From: Effrenium voratum
Taxonomy: Eukaryota; Sar; Dinophyceae; Suessiales; Symbiodiniaceae
Length of the DNA: 64,000 bases
NCBI GenBank assembly: GCA_963377175.1
Contig: CAUJNA010003794.1
Span: forward strand, 1,137,167 to 1,201,166
Direction of reading: 5' to 3'
Under the pieces are notes generated by a model, which made no database searches, was not told where the DNA came from, and worked only from the letters and a program-made list of their open reading frames with translations. Positions within the stretch are counted from its first letter, which is position 1, and every line of letters starts with the position of its first letter. Made by a program: the position numbers and the translations under genes. Shown here one piece after another: positions 40,411 to 49,320 of this stretch.

Positions 40411-41742
40411 CTGGGCAGCTCGATTTTGGGTGCTATCGAACGAAGAACGCCGCTCACACGAGAAATGTTTATTTAGAAAAAGGGGGGTATATTCAAGAAA
40501 TGCCTATTTAGAAGGAAATGGCGGGCCCCACCCATTTCAGGTTGGGAATCCCCCCAATTTTGGATTTCGCTTGTCCTTATGGCGTGTCAAGAAAAAAAAG
40601 GCACCGCCGAGGAAACAAAAACACACAGACCCACATTTTGGTACTATGTTTTGGTACTTGGATGTACGACTCGACAAGTTAGTATGTGCATAGCCAACTG
40701 GGGTTCTTCACCCCCTACGTAATGGCAAGGTAAGCTGCACTGAACGGGGAAATTATAAGTGGGTTTTCCCTAGGCTACCAACAACTTCCTAACTTGGCCG
40801 AACACCAAGTAGCTCGTTTCCTTTGGCTACCTATGACAATAAGCATGATCGTGCAAGAGGGAAAAACCAACAAGCTAAAGGGACAATTCCTGGCACTTCG
40901 GCCCAAGCTGCCAGGATTTCAGGGGAACCACCCTGCCCGACGTTGCGTTTTTATGGAGTCAGACGCCGCCAGTTTTACCATGCTCACGAGTCACGACTCC
41001 CAAGGCTCTTCCTCTGGCCCTCATCTCCCGATTGCATGGCCCACGAAAAGCCCAAACTGTTCGTATGCCACCGAAATGGTCCAAGCCCAAAAAGTGCCCA
41101 ACGTCCGTTTTCTCAGGAAGCAAGCCGATGATTCTGCAAAGAAGCCTAGACCATGAATGATGACCATAGCTTCGCAATGTGCCACGAAAAGGAACACATC
41201 GGGCAAACACTGAACACTTGATCGGGACCAGCCAAAAACCTCACAGTGCATTGTCTGGTTGTTGTCTACAACAAATTTACCTCCCTGAGTAAAGGGCCAG
41301 CATAGGCGAGCCACTCCGACTCGCAAACACCATCCATTTGGCTTCCATGCCCCCTGTAAAAAAAATAAAAAAATGACCAGGTCATAAATCCCCTGTAAAA
41401 CCAACAAGGAGCGTCATAAATCCCCTGTAAAACCAACAAGGAGAAAAAACACACAGTTTAGCACCATGAAAGTGGGTTGTCCTAAACCAGGCAAGCCTTT
41501 CGGCTTTCAACCCTCCAACATCCGGGCTTTACGTGATCCCGGGGGCTTTTGGCCGGACTGCTTGGAAGGAGTCGGATGAAGTGCGGAATGGAGAGACAGA
41601 AGGTGCATCTGGTACTCGTCATATCATGAGACTTCTCTTGATTTCCCTTGAAATCAGCTTTTAAACCGGGTACCAACTCCAAAAACTACCACCTCGAGCA
41701 CTCCGCTGGAGTGCAGGTCATCTATCAGCTACCAGCTACCAG
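40411..41742. other. Intergenic
   Basis: 41375-41445 contains a tandem ATAAATCCCCTGTAAAACCA-ACAAGGAG unit repeated twice. Competing + frames of 102-120 codons at 40794-41156 have no motif. Confidence 0.4.
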
Positions 41743-41791
41743 CTTCCGAGCAGGGACCCGCACTCGGAGAAGATGGGCCGCTGGTCGCCTG
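41743..41791 (+). CDS. Predicted micro-exon
   Basis: CAGCTACCAG acceptor and a perfect GTGAGT donor enclose 49 nt reading SEQGPALGEDGPLVA. G-rich intron-like DNA follows (41822-41890). Confidence 0.3.
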
Positions 41792-42156
41792 GTGAGTTAC
41801 TCCCAAACTGCTTTTGCCAGGCCCATGAGGTTGGGCGGTGAGGGTGGGGGTGGGGGTGGGCGGATTTGGTGGTTTTGGTGGGGATGGTAGCTGGCACAAC
41901 TCCCGTTTTGTCGGGGGTGGGGGGTAGTTTAAACAAAACTTCCGTCCCGGGAATCTGAGTCCAGCTTTCTGTCCTGGCAAGGCCTGCTCTGAGCGGGAGC
42001 TGGCACAATTCCCTTGTTAATTGCATTTATGCGCGTGAGTAAAAGCACCGCAAGGGGCAAGTCGGCAAATGACACTCCATTTATGTCCACTAGACCGACA
42101 TGTGGAGGTTGTGCCATCTACTTTCACCCAACTGCAAGCCTCGATCTCCCATAGAC

Positions 42157-42220
42157 CTGATCAGCATGCCGGCCTCCCGCTCCTTCCAAGGACCTGAGCT
42201 GCTCCTGCAGCAGCCGCATC
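42157..42220 (-). CDS. Predicted exon, coiled-coil-like
   Basis: Acceptor ATCCTGCGCAAG and donor GTCTATGG enclose 64 nt (1 + 21 codons): MRLLQEQLRSLEGAGGRHAD-Q. Heptad-like Leu spacing. Similar in kind to 40356-40410 and 48618-48691, so these may be exons of one - strand gene. Confidence 0.38.
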
Positions 42221-42279
42221 CTTGCGCAGGATGTTTTTTGTTCTTTCTCAATTCGGAGGAACTGAAAATCGAATGACAT

Positions 42280-42396
42280 AGGCGTCCTTTTCGGGGAAAT
42301 AGATGGATTTCCCTGGTAGATGAGAAAAACACCCACCAAATAAACCAGGAATCGCCATCCATTTTTCGACCGAAACAACCAAAAAGGACACCTATG
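42280..42396. repeat. Family E element
   Basis: TAGGCGTCCTTTTCGGGGAA, GATGGATTTCCCTGGTAGAT, ACCAGGAATCGCCATCCATT, AAAAAGGACACCTATGA. Confidence 0.92.
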
Positions 42397-42506
42397 ACAG
42401 ATGACCTTTTCCCCGAGAAGCCCCAGGAATCTGCTCCCAGAGGGTCCCGGACGGTACCTCATGAGGATGGCTAAAGAGGGGGGTGTGCACTCTACCCTCT
42501 GACTTT

Positions 42507-42612
42507 GTAGAAACTCACTGGCTGAGTGGATGGCCCAAAAAAAGTCCAAACTTTATATTTACCAGTAAAATGGTCTTCCCAAAACGTTTAAAGTTCATGA
42601 ACTCAGGAAGTC
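42507..42612. repeat. Family M block
   Basis: CACTGGCTGAGTGGATGGCC, GTCCAAACTTTATATTTACC, AATGGTCTTCCCAAAACG, CATGAACTCAGGAAGTCAGG. Compare 45357-45462. Confidence 0.8.
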
Positions 42613-42811
42613 AGGAAATCCCCTCAGGTCTGCCTGGAAGGGGCAGCAAACTGCGAGTCACCTCGGACCCTTTGGACTCAGGTCCTGTGATCCAGCAGAA
42701 CTCACCACCTAAAAAGTATCCGGGACCAAACGCGCCCATCCAGCGTGACGGGCAAGATGATCCTATAGCAGTTGCTTCGCCTTCCGGACCGGCATCAGCG
42801 GATGCAGCCAG
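42613..42811 (+). CDS. Predicted exon upstream of the duplicated block
   Basis: The + frame reads RGSKLRVTSDPLDSGPVIQQ, NSPPKKYPGPNAPIQRDGQD and DPIAVASPSGPASADAA before an AG/GTAGGG donor. It is repeat-free from 42613 on and Pro/Ser/Asp-rich. The 3' part has a paralogue at 46500-46670. Unknown protein, perhaps a disordered region. Confidence 0.38.
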
Positions 42812-43030
42812 GTAGGGTCGGAAGCGAGTCGCAAGGCGTCGCGAGGATGCTGAGAGGTGAAACAAAACCTTCTGTGAAGCTTCAACAATGGCTCTGCATT
42901 TCTTTAGCGAACCCCCACACCCGAATGGGTGTTTGGAGTCTCCACAACTCAAAAAAAGGGGGCATCACCCAAAATTATTGTTGGTCATGGACCCATTTTT
43001 GATTCGGGTCAGAAGGAGACTCCAGGTGTT
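42786..43030 (+). repeat. Duplicated block, copy 1 (includes a family A element)
   Basis: TTCCGGACCGGCATCAGCGG, GCAGCCAGGTAGGGTCGGAA, GCGAGTCGCAAGG, GAGGATGCTGAGAGGTG, TGTGAAGCTTCAACAATGGC and a family A copy (42931-43026) match 46535-46882. The A copy sits at the same place in both, so it predates the duplication. Confidence 0.85.
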
Positions 43031-43041
43031 TCCTTCTTCAG

Positions 43042-43129
43042 CCAACAAGGGGGTATGTGGTACCACCTCAAAGAAGACGAGCCATCCAAATGAGAAGCTC
43101 GGCTTTACAACCACCTTCCAAGGCCGCAG
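43042..43129 (+). CDS. Predicted exon after GTTTCCTTCTTCAG
   Basis: 88 nt between a textbook acceptor and a GTGCTGAG donor. The frame NKGVCGTTSKKTSHPNEKLG with FTTTFQGR is protein-like; one other frame (QRRRAIQMRSSALQPPS) is also open. The acceptor lies 15 bp after the family A end. A further short exon 43167-43214 (RVSLPCLGKVSGAGTP) may follow. Confidence 0.38.
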
Positions 43130-43225
43130 GTGCTGAGAAAAACCTTCTGGGTGAGCGGGCTCCAAGCGCGTCTCATTGCCCTGTCTCGGAAAAGTTTCCG
43201 GCGCGGGGACACCAGTGCACTGCTT

Positions 43226-43342
43226 CTAGGTCCTCCAGAGAGGTCAGAATAAGGCTACCCACTTTTATCTGTATATGTTAGGGGGTTCCTCCCAACCAAA
43301 AAAGAATCGGTGAGAAAGGGTACCAATTGCTGGGGGACCTAG
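43226..43342 (+). repeat. Family B element that ends at an exon boundary
   Basis: CTAGGTCCTCCAGAGAGGTC ... ACCAATTGCTGGGGGACCTAG. The final AG is the base pair before a 57-nt open exon with a GTGAGC donor, so this copy looks like part of an intron that runs from GTGCAC (43215) or GTCCTC (43230) to CTAG (43342). Confidence 0.92.
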
Positions 43343-43399
43343 GCTTCAAATCAGCTTTTCCCTGACCACGTCAGCTTGCAGCTTGCTTTGCTTCTGCAG
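43343..43399 (+). CDS. Predicted phase-0 exon, unknown protein
   Basis: Exactly 19 codons, ASNQLFPDHVSLQLALLLQ, from the family B end to a CAG/GTGAGC donor. The next intron (43400-43436) is only 37 bp, with a CTTCCGTGTTGCAG acceptor, and the following exon continues in the same phase. This concordance of two splice sites and frame is the best gene evidence outside the 8-13 kb element. Confidence 0.5.
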
Positions 43400-43436
43400 G
43401 TGAGCGACCCAGCCGGTTCCTGCTTCCGTGTTGCAG

Positions 43437-43697
43437 AATTGCGAGGGAACAACAGTGCTCTTTCATCGCTCCTCCCTCTTGGATGCAATAGAATTTGACC
43501 AACCGGAAGTATGGAACTTGCAGGACTGGAATCTTCATGCGGGGTGGGGCTGCCAACCATCTGAAAGTGAGGTGATAGTTAGATTACGGATGCAAATGCA
43601 GCAAGCAAACTATCCACGTGCAGTATGTGCTATGGTCAAACCGCCTATGGTCTGTGGTCCTGGTTCCCTAAGTAGGAATCATTCTGCTTATTCATGA
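43437..43697 (+). CDS. Predicted exon continuing 43343-43399
   Basis: Opens NCEGTTVLFHRSSLLDAIEF and continues DQPEVWNLQDWNLHAGWGCQ and PSESE. A GTGATAG at 43571 could end the exon; otherwise the frame runs to a TGA at 43695. Trp-, acidic- and Leu-containing sequence typical of a folded domain. I do not recognise the family. Confidence 0.45.
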   Translation, partial: NCEGTTVLFHRSSLLDAIEFDQPEVWNLQDWNLHAGWGCQPSESEVIVRLRMQMQQANYPRAVCAMVKPPMVCGPGSLSRNHSAYS

Positions 43698-43825
43698 TCC
43701 TTACTACCAGGTGGACCATCCCAACGTCAAACCCCGGTCTTTTGACACTATGACACATATTAGTTTTTGTTGTCGGAGTTAGCTTTTTAACGGACGGCTG
43801 AAACGCAACAAAAAAAGCCGCCCCC

Positions 43826-43853
43826 CCCCCCAAAAAAAAAAAAAAAAAAAACG
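43826..43853. repeat. Poly-C / poly-A tract
   Basis: A run of C followed by a run of about 20 A. Confidence 0.95.
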
Positions 43854-43916
43854 GACATGCCAAAAACCGCTGGGCCGCAGGCTTGTTCACCGCCTCCTGC
43901 GCACCTAGCCGGAGCG

Positions 43917-44038
43917 CCGCCCACCCCGCTTGGCGGGGCTATGGCGTGGGGAGCGGTGATCCCTTGTTAACCCCTTGACAAGACCTGGGCTTCTCCTCGG
44001 CTTATGTTGGGCTTCACCAGGGATAGCCCCCGGCCCCC
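43917..44038. repeat. Family L hairpin block, copy 2
   Basis: CCCCGCTTGGCGGGGCTATG, GGTGATCCCTTGTTAAC, CAAGACCTGGGCTT, GGCTTATGTTGGGCTTCACC, GGGATAGCCCC. Confidence 0.78.
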
Positions 44039-44159
44039 CCCCATAGCCCCTAAAGATCCATGACAGAGGGGCTGACCGAGGATAATTCTTCAAGCACAGC
44101 ATTCATTGCAAATGGAGACACGCAACTTCTTGAGAACCCCTCGAATGCTTTACCGCGAT

Positions 44160-44290
44160 TGCACTGGGCTGTCCGTTTTCAGATCTGCTCAAAGTCTGCA
44201 TCTTTTGTGGCATGGTGGAAACTACCACTGCAACAACCAAAATCGTCTAAAAATCCAAAGGAACCAAATGGCTGGGAAGCGCCAAGAGTA
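44160..44290. repeat. Family D block
   Basis: GGGCTGTCCGTTTTCAGATC, TGGTGGAAACTACCACTGC, AAGGAACCAAATGGCTGGGA. A + frame starting at a real ATG (44060) crosses it, so that ORF is partly repeat-derived. Confidence 0.6.
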
Positions 44291-44504
44291 GAACCCGGCG
44301 CTTTGTCCTTTCTGAGTTACTGCGCCAAGGGCCTCGGTCTGTTGTCTCGTTCAGATGTACGCGCAAATGTCTCGCAATGGAGATGTCTGTTTGCGAGCGT
44401 GCTTCAAATGCTACAGAACCTCACGAACCCAATCGGACCGATCGGGAATCACATTGACAGACACCCTGACCACTGATGCCCTCGTTCAATTTTGGAGGAG
44501 GTTT

Positions 44505-44692
44505 GGACTGGTTCACCCAGCAACGAAACGAGTGGGGACTGGGCTGAATTGGAGCCGCAGGCCTCCCAGACACGTTTCCGCGCCCTTCTCTCCCAGCCTG
44601 CAGAGGCCGTGGAAATGTCCGAGGCACCTCGCGCGTTGCGTGCAGGCGCTTGCGCTGCTTGCGCTGCTGCCTGGTTCAGACCTGTTACAATC
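44505..44692 (+). CDS. Predicted exon in GC-rich island
   Basis: After GGTTCACCCAG the + frame reads NETSGDWAELEPQASQTRFR, ALLSQPAEAVEMSEAPRALR and then an Ala/Cys-rich stretch. Acidic-to-helical composition and GC-richness contrast with the neighbouring repeats. Two other frames are open through part of it. Family E sequence begins at 44703. Confidence 0.35.
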
Positions 44693-44702
44693 GCTGGGTG
44701 TT

Positions 44703-44826
44703 GGCATAGGCGTCCTTTTGGATGAAAATCGATTCGGATCTCCCTGGAAGATGAAACAACCAGGGCAGTACCAGGAATCGCCATCGACTATCTACTAAAA
44801 CAAGCAAAAAGCAAAGTGGACACCTT
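44703..44826. repeat. Family E element
   Basis: TAGGCGTCCTTTTGGATGAA, CGGATCTCCCTGGAAGATG, ACCAGGAATCGCCATCG, AAAGTGGACACCTTTGG. Confidence 0.88.
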
Positions 44827-44929
44827 TGGTTGTTGAAACATCCACATTTCTTGGTCCACTTTCAATCCTAGGGCTCCAATAATATCTGTTATCTTCATTG
44901 CAAGATGGCGCTTCAAACCTTGGTTGCTT

Positions 44930-45012
44930 TCTGCTCCCCTGCTAAAAGTTTAGCTTTTAGTGGTTTAATGGAAAACCCATTAGTTGGCAAACAGTTATAA
45001 AGTCTTAACATC
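44930..45012. repeat. Family D block with perfect TTTAGC hairpin
   Basis: CTGCTCCCCTGCTAAAAGTT, TAGCTTTTAGTGGTTTAATG, AACCCATTAGTTGGCAAAC. Matches 60715-60800 almost base for base. Confidence 0.88.
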
Positions 45013-45356
45013 CAAGCAAAATGCACCAAAGAAACGTTGAACCAGCTTTTTGTTGGTTGCACCTCGCTTTTCCATGCCACGACCTGGTTGCTTCAGTTTG
45101 CGTGGCCAGGATTCAAACGCGGCCCAGGCTTTTGCAGGCTGCATCCTCTGACTACAAGGAGCTCATCGCAGACCCCCGAACAAGCTGCATTGTCAAGGAT
45201 CCAACTTCAATTTAGACACCCTGGCCCAAACACGCACCATCCATGAGTCAAGCAACAGATTACCGCCGCGTGGTGTGTGTTTGAGTGTGTCAGCGTGGCG
45301 CGGTCGATGTGGTGCAATGAGTTGAACCTCTTGAAGAGGGCAAGCAGCGTGTCTCA

Positions 45357-45462
45357 CTGCCTCAGTGGATGGGCCAAACAGTGCGACCAAACTTTGAATT
45401 TACCACAACAAGAAGGTCTTCCCAAAAGGTGAGTAAAGTCCAGGAACTCAGGAAGTGAGGTG
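45357..45462. repeat. Family M block
   Basis: GCCTCAGTGGATGGGCCAAA, AACTTTGAATTTACCAC, AAGGTCTTCCCAAAAGG, GTCCAGGAACTCAGGAAGTG. Confidence 0.82.
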
Positions 45463-45829
45463 TGCAAACCAGGCGTTCAGGGACATGAGCGGCGAATGGT
45501 AAATACTCAGCGAACCAACCAAACGACCTCCGGAAAATGCGCACGGGTTGGACGGCTTTACTACCACTGGGATAGCCACTTCCACGACTGCAAACGAACA
45601 TATTAATTTGACAAATATGGGGGGGCGTCCTTTTTTAAGGGTACCCCTTTTGGGGGGTGGGGTTAACGGGAAACCAACAGCAGAACCGAAATGCATGTTG
45701 GAGGGTCCACCCACATGAAACGCGGAAAGTGTGAGGGCGCGAATGAAGTAGTGTCGACTTTGTTGGGGCAAACTGGCTGATAGCCAGAAAGACGGAAACA
45801 CTGAACAACGGAGATCACTGAACAAATAG
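45463..45829. repeat. Intergenic with family I block
   Basis: 45628-45690: TTTTAAGGGTACCCCTTTTG, GGGTTAACGGGAAACCAACA. No gene. Confidence 0.5.
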
Positions 45830-46105
45830 ATGCCACACGTTCTATCTTTGTCATGCCGCTTCCTATGTGCAACAAGCAGGGAGCGAGCACTGTGTAAGCC
45901 GCTACCCTTGGTGGTTGAGCAAGAATGCTGCAAGAATCTGCCTGACTCTCCAGCTGTAGGCGAGCTGATTAAGAGCAAAGTTAAAAAACAAAAAAAAACT
46001 CCAAGAATCGTGGAAGCTGCCTGGCAGCTTTTGGAAGACCACGTTCCTTTTGGGGAAGTCCATGATTGTTGCAGGGAGGGTTCACGCCCGCGGAGACTTC
46101 TGTAG
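45830..46105 (+). CDS. Candidate ORF, unknown function
   Basis: The + frame contains VVEQECCKNLPDSPAVGELI, KSKVKKQKKTPRIVEAAWQL and LEDHVPFGEVHDCC, which looks protein-like (Lys cluster, then an amphipathic stretch). GAGCAAG before it or the ATG at 45830 could be the start. A longer - strand frame overlaps, but its composition is Ser/Phe-rich and less convincing. Confidence 0.33.
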   Translation: MPHVLSLSCRFLCATSRERALCKPLPLVVEQECCKNLPDSPAVGELIKSKVKKQKKTPRIVEAAWQLLEDHVPFGEVHDCCREGSRPRRLL

Positions 46106-46192
46106 GCACAGGTGACGCCAAACGCATGGTCAGCTTCCTCTGATTGGTGGTTTGGATTGCTTTGGTGGTGAAGGGCTGGTTTCCTATTCAGC

Positions 46193-46305
46193 GTCCCCAA
46201 TTCCATTTGTATAGTCTTCCCCATAAAAGGGAAAATGAAGCCAAAATGGAATTCCAGAGGTCACCCCCCTCCCCCAATTCTGTTTTTAAGGGAGTGGGGA
46301 TTCAG
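46193..46305. repeat. Family Q element, copy 2
   Basis: CCCCAATTCCATTTGTATAG, CTTCCCCATAAAAGGGAAAA, AAAATGGAATTCCAGAGG, TCACCCCCCT. See 2256-2356. Confidence 0.7.
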
Positions 46306-46319
46306 GAAGCTGAGTTGCA

Positions 46320-46432
46320 AAGCCTTGTTGTTGTTTGTTGCTGTTTGCTGTTGTTTGCATTTTTATTTGTTTGTTAAACAACATGTTGCAACATGTTGTT
46401 TGTTGTTGTTTGATGTTGTTTGTCATGGTAGG
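46320..46432. repeat. TTG-rich simple sequence
   Basis: GTTGTTGTTTGTTGCTGTTT and AACATGTTGTTTGTTGTTG with the palindromic ACAACATGTTGCAACATGTT. Confidence 0.85.
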
Positions 46433-46534
46433 AAAAGGCCCCTCGACTCGCCCGCGCCTTCGATTCTGGACTCGTCTGCGCCTGGGCCAGCGGAAATCTG
46501 ACAAGTTGATGGCATCTGGCAACGAAACCGTCGC

Positions 46535-46882
46535 CTTCCGGACTGGCACTTACCCCTTAAAACTCCAAGCCCTTGGGAAGTTAATCTTTTACAGACATAT
46601 AGCCCATGTTACCCAAAAAGTTGAAAAGTTGTGTCTTTAAGAGGTAAGGGCATCATTGGCTGCAGCCAGGTAGGGTCAGAAGCGAGTCGTAAGGCGTGAC
46701 GAGGAATGCTGAGAGGTGCAAAACCTCGCTGTGAAGTTTCAAAAATGGCTCTGCCTTTCTGTAGGGACCCCCCATGCCCACATGGGTGCCTGGAGTCTCC
46801 ACGACCCTTGAAAAATTGGGGTCGTTACGCGAAACAATGGGCTCATGGACCTATTCTTCAACTGTCATGGAGACTCCAGGTG
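46535..46882 (+). repeat. Duplicated block, copy 2
   Basis: TTCCGGACTGGCA, then the 100-bp insertion, then GCAGCCAGGTAGGGTCAGAA, GCGAGTCGTAAGG, GAATGCTGAGAGGTG, TGTGAAGTTTCAAAAATGGC and a family A copy (46789-46880). Confidence 0.85.
46549..46648. mobile_element. 100-bp MITE-like insertion with GGCA target duplication
   Basis: CTTACCCCTTAAAA and TTTAAGAGGTAAG are inverted termini (12 of 14 pair). GGCA flanks both sides (46545-46548 and 46649-46652), and the paralogous block at 42786-42811 has a single GGCA with no insert. The empty site makes this the cleanest insertion in the window. Confidence 0.8.
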
Positions 46883-47014
46883 TACACAGGTGTACAAAGA
46901 CGCCTGAATGAAGTGGCCCAGGTCTTCTTTTACACACTAGTGACGTCCAAATGGGACAAGTCTTGGTTTTATTGCTACGTGCTTGTGGACGTCAAGGTGC
47001 TGTGGATGCTCTAA
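46880..47014 (+). CDS. Predicted terminal exon flush with a family A element
   Basis: Directly after the A terminus ...GACTCCAG the frame VYTGVQRRLNEVAQVFFYTL, VTSKWDKSWFYCYVLVDVKV, LWML runs to a TAA at 47012-47014. Aromatic- and hydrophobic-rich, could hold a membrane or buried strand segment. Unknown family; in copy 1 the corresponding position is followed by a different sequence. Confidence 0.38.
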   Translation: MYTGVQRRLNEVAQVFFYTLVTSKWDKSWFYCYVLVDVKVLWML

Positions 47015-47139
47015 CACACACGAAAAGAAAATGTTTGCGGCAATTGCTTCCATTTGCTCAAGCCCATGGGCAAAAAACAGACACACTTCCGGTAGAGATA
47101 GATTCCCTTCATTAACAAAACAACAACGTTGCAGCGCAT

Positions 47140-47293
47140 GGAAGTTTTGTCTCTTCGCGGCATCCAGTCGACTCGGCGACGTGTCTCGCATCGCTCGGCA
47201 GTGATCCAAAGACGTCGTCAAACCGCCCGCCTCGCCACTCGCTGAGAGCTACCGCGCCAGAGTTCCGCAGGTTGAAACGCCTAGGTGCGGTGC
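47140..47293 (-). CDS. Predicted exon, unknown protein
   Basis: The - frame FNLRNSGAVALSEWRGGRFD, DVFGSLPSDARHVAESTGCR, EETKLPC is open and protein-like, in a GC-rich repeat-free island. A GTAGCTCTCAG inside it could be an acceptor, shortening the exon to EWRGG... onward. Confidence 0.42.
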
Positions 47294-47344
47294 GCGGTGC
47301 GCGGGGGGGGAGGATGCCGGCAGTTGCTTCACATCTGGGCAAAT

Positions 47345-47465
47345 GGTCCTCCAGATTTGAGAGGTGAGAATAAGGTGTTCAACTTTTTCAGTTTTGTCTA
47401 TTTTAGTAGGGGAACCCTCCCAACCAAAGAAGGGGTGAGAAAGGGCACCTAGCTGGGGGACCTAG
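47345..47465. repeat. Family B element
   Basis: GGTCCTCCAGATTTGAGAGG, GTCTATTTTAGTAGGGGAAC, CACCTAGCTGGGGGACCTAG. Its left CTAG is replaced by AAAT. Confidence 0.93.
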
Positions 47466-47519
47466 GGGCAGTTGAAGCAGGCTATCAAGCAGACTGTCGC
47501 CGTTGCGGGCCGCTGCCAC
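47466..47519 (-). CDS. Predicted exon abutting family B
   Basis: On the - strand GTCAAACAG is followed by VAAARNGDSLLDSLLQLPL and then CTAG/GTCCCC, where the GT belongs to the family B terminus. If this donor is used, the MITE starts the intron. It may belong with the 47140-47293 exon downstream. Confidence 0.38.
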
Positions 47520-48328
47520 CTGTTTGACCGTTCCAATTTGTTTGCGGGTCACATTGGTAATTACCAAAACAGAACCCTGGCAAATGGAAGCTGAGGCCGC
47601 GACGCATCCTTCACTCGCCTCTCCTGTCAAAGGGCAAAGACCACCCAACACTCCTGACCACCCGCCCGCTGTGAACGCCTGTCAACTGACACCCAACAAC
47701 TGCAACGACTCGACCGAGTGAAGCAGTCTCCAACCTTGAGTGGGAGTTGTATGTAGCACCTCCCAAACCAATGGGTCCAATGACGTATTCGCAGCTGTTT
47801 GCCGTTCCTGCCTGGAGCACCCTTCGTTACCTAAATTTCTGCCCTTAGCCCAAACGTATTGCAAAACCAGGGGTCGTCACCAAAATATGGTAAACGTACA
47901 CTTTCTCCTGCTTCGAGCGGTTTTCCCAAAACCGGGCTGGTCGGTCCTCCAAGATGATCTTTCGTTGAATTTTCGAAAGGAGCGAGCAGAAATCAAAGTG
48001 CAAAACGAGCGCAAATATCCGCAAAACGAGCGCAAATATCCGCAAACGAGTGCAAATTTAAAAACTGTAACAATGCCCGCCTTCCTCTGGATGGAAGAAG
48101 GGGATTTGGTCGAGCGTTTTTCGGGGGGCGCCCTAGAAATGTGGTTCTGAGCTTTCCAACAAACAAATGTATCGGTGTTTGTGCCCAAGGAAGGCTCACT
48201 TCCTTTTGCACCTGAGGCACCCAACGTGCCTTTTTTTTTAGGTACGAGAAAAGCAACGCTCGAATTTCCGATTTCAACGCCATCTAAATGGAAGTTTCTT
48301 GTTGACAAGAGGAACCAAAAAGGACACC
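47520..48328. other. Intergenic with a 20-bp tandem repeat
   Basis: 48000-48057 is GCAAAACGAGCGCAAATATC-C three times (last copy diverged). Frames on both strands cross it. No recognised gene. Confidence 0.55.
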
Positions 48329-48584
48329 TACTGTGGAGAAACAAAATTCATTTCGCACCACCTAAGAAACCCTGGAATGCGTTGATTCCCCTGTAAATAC
48401 CAACGGAAAATGGCTTCCCATGGTTTCAAAGTAGTGCAGAATTTTGTCCATCCACAGTCATTCCAGGTCCTCCAGTAGAGACTGTTAGAATAAGGCTACC
48501 CTTTTTTTTCTGTAGTCTATTGTAGCAGGGGAACCCTCCCGAACAAAAAAAGGGGTTAAAAAGGGCACTACTGGGGGACCTAGG
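48329..48584. repeat. Family C then family B, 4 bp apart
   Basis: 48329-48459: TACTGTGGAGAAACAAAATT ... TTTTGTCCATCCACAGT. 48464-48584: CAGGTCCTCCAGTAGAGAC ... CACTACTGGGGGACCTAGG. Confidence 0.92.
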
Positions 48585-48617
48585 TATGACAAGAGTGGTT
48601 TAGACATGTTTCCTCAC

Positions 48618-48691
48618 CAGGGGGGCGTTTCCCCCCGCGGAAGGGCCTCCTCGCGCAGGGCGATGTCATGACGCAGCTTCAGCAGCTCATC
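48618..48691 (-). CDS. Predicted exon, charged helix
   Basis: Acceptor CCCCCTGCGCCAG and donor GTGAGGAAAC enclose 74 nt (24 codons + 2): DELLKLRHDIALREEALPRG, ETPP. Alternating acidic and basic residues as in coiled coils. Unknown protein. Confidence 0.42.
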
Positions 48692-48773
48692 CTGGCGCAG
48701 GGGGCGAGTGCTCGAGCGGCTTCAGCCGAAGTTCCCGGAAAGCGACGGGTGAAACAGGACCCCGAGCTCCGAC

Positions 48774-48886
48774 CCTTCCATTTGCTTCCGCCCCCTGGAA
48801 AACATGAAAATATTTCCAGTAGTGATTGATTCCTTTTTCAAACCAATAGGGGAAAATACAACATGTTCTTAAACAAACGGAAGGAC
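48774..48886. repeat. Family J element
   Basis: CCCTTCCATTTGCTTCCGCC, TTTCCAGTAGTGATTGATTC, AACATGTTCTTAAACAAACG-GAAGG. Confidence 0.88.
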
Positions 48887-48991
48887 CAAAGAACTTGGGC
48901 AGAGAAGTTCTCATCTGTGTCAGGGCCACAAAAGGATGTAACAAAGAAAAAGTCCTCCTGATAAGAGCCGATATTCGGTATTCTTCCCTAG

Positions 48992-49109
48992 CTAGGTCCT
49001 CCAGTAGAGAGGTTAGAATAAGGGTACCCTTTTTTCTGTAGTCTATATTTGGTAGGGGACCCTCCCACAAAAAAGAAACGGTAAAAGGGCACCTAGCTGG
49101 GGGACCTAG
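48992..49109. repeat. Family B element
   Basis: CTAGGTCCTCCAGTAG and CTAGCTGGGGGACCTAG termini intact. Confidence 0.94.
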
Positions 49110-49239
49110 TTCCCGATATGAGAAGTGAAAACCCCTCAGGAAATCGGAAATGAAGAGACCAATGGGACGTCACCCTCCCCAAAAAGCCGAGATTCAATAT
49201 CTTTCCCGACATGAGAAAGAAAAACCACTGAAATGAAGA

Positions 49240-49320
49240 CCTAGAGTCTCCATGACCCTTTAAAAATGGGTCAACTTTGGGTAATGAGCCCCATTTTTTC
49301 AGGGTCATGGAAACTCCAGG
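49240..49320. repeat. Family A element
   Basis: ACCTAGAGTCTCCATGACCC ... GGGTCATGGAAACTCCAGG. Confidence 0.92.
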
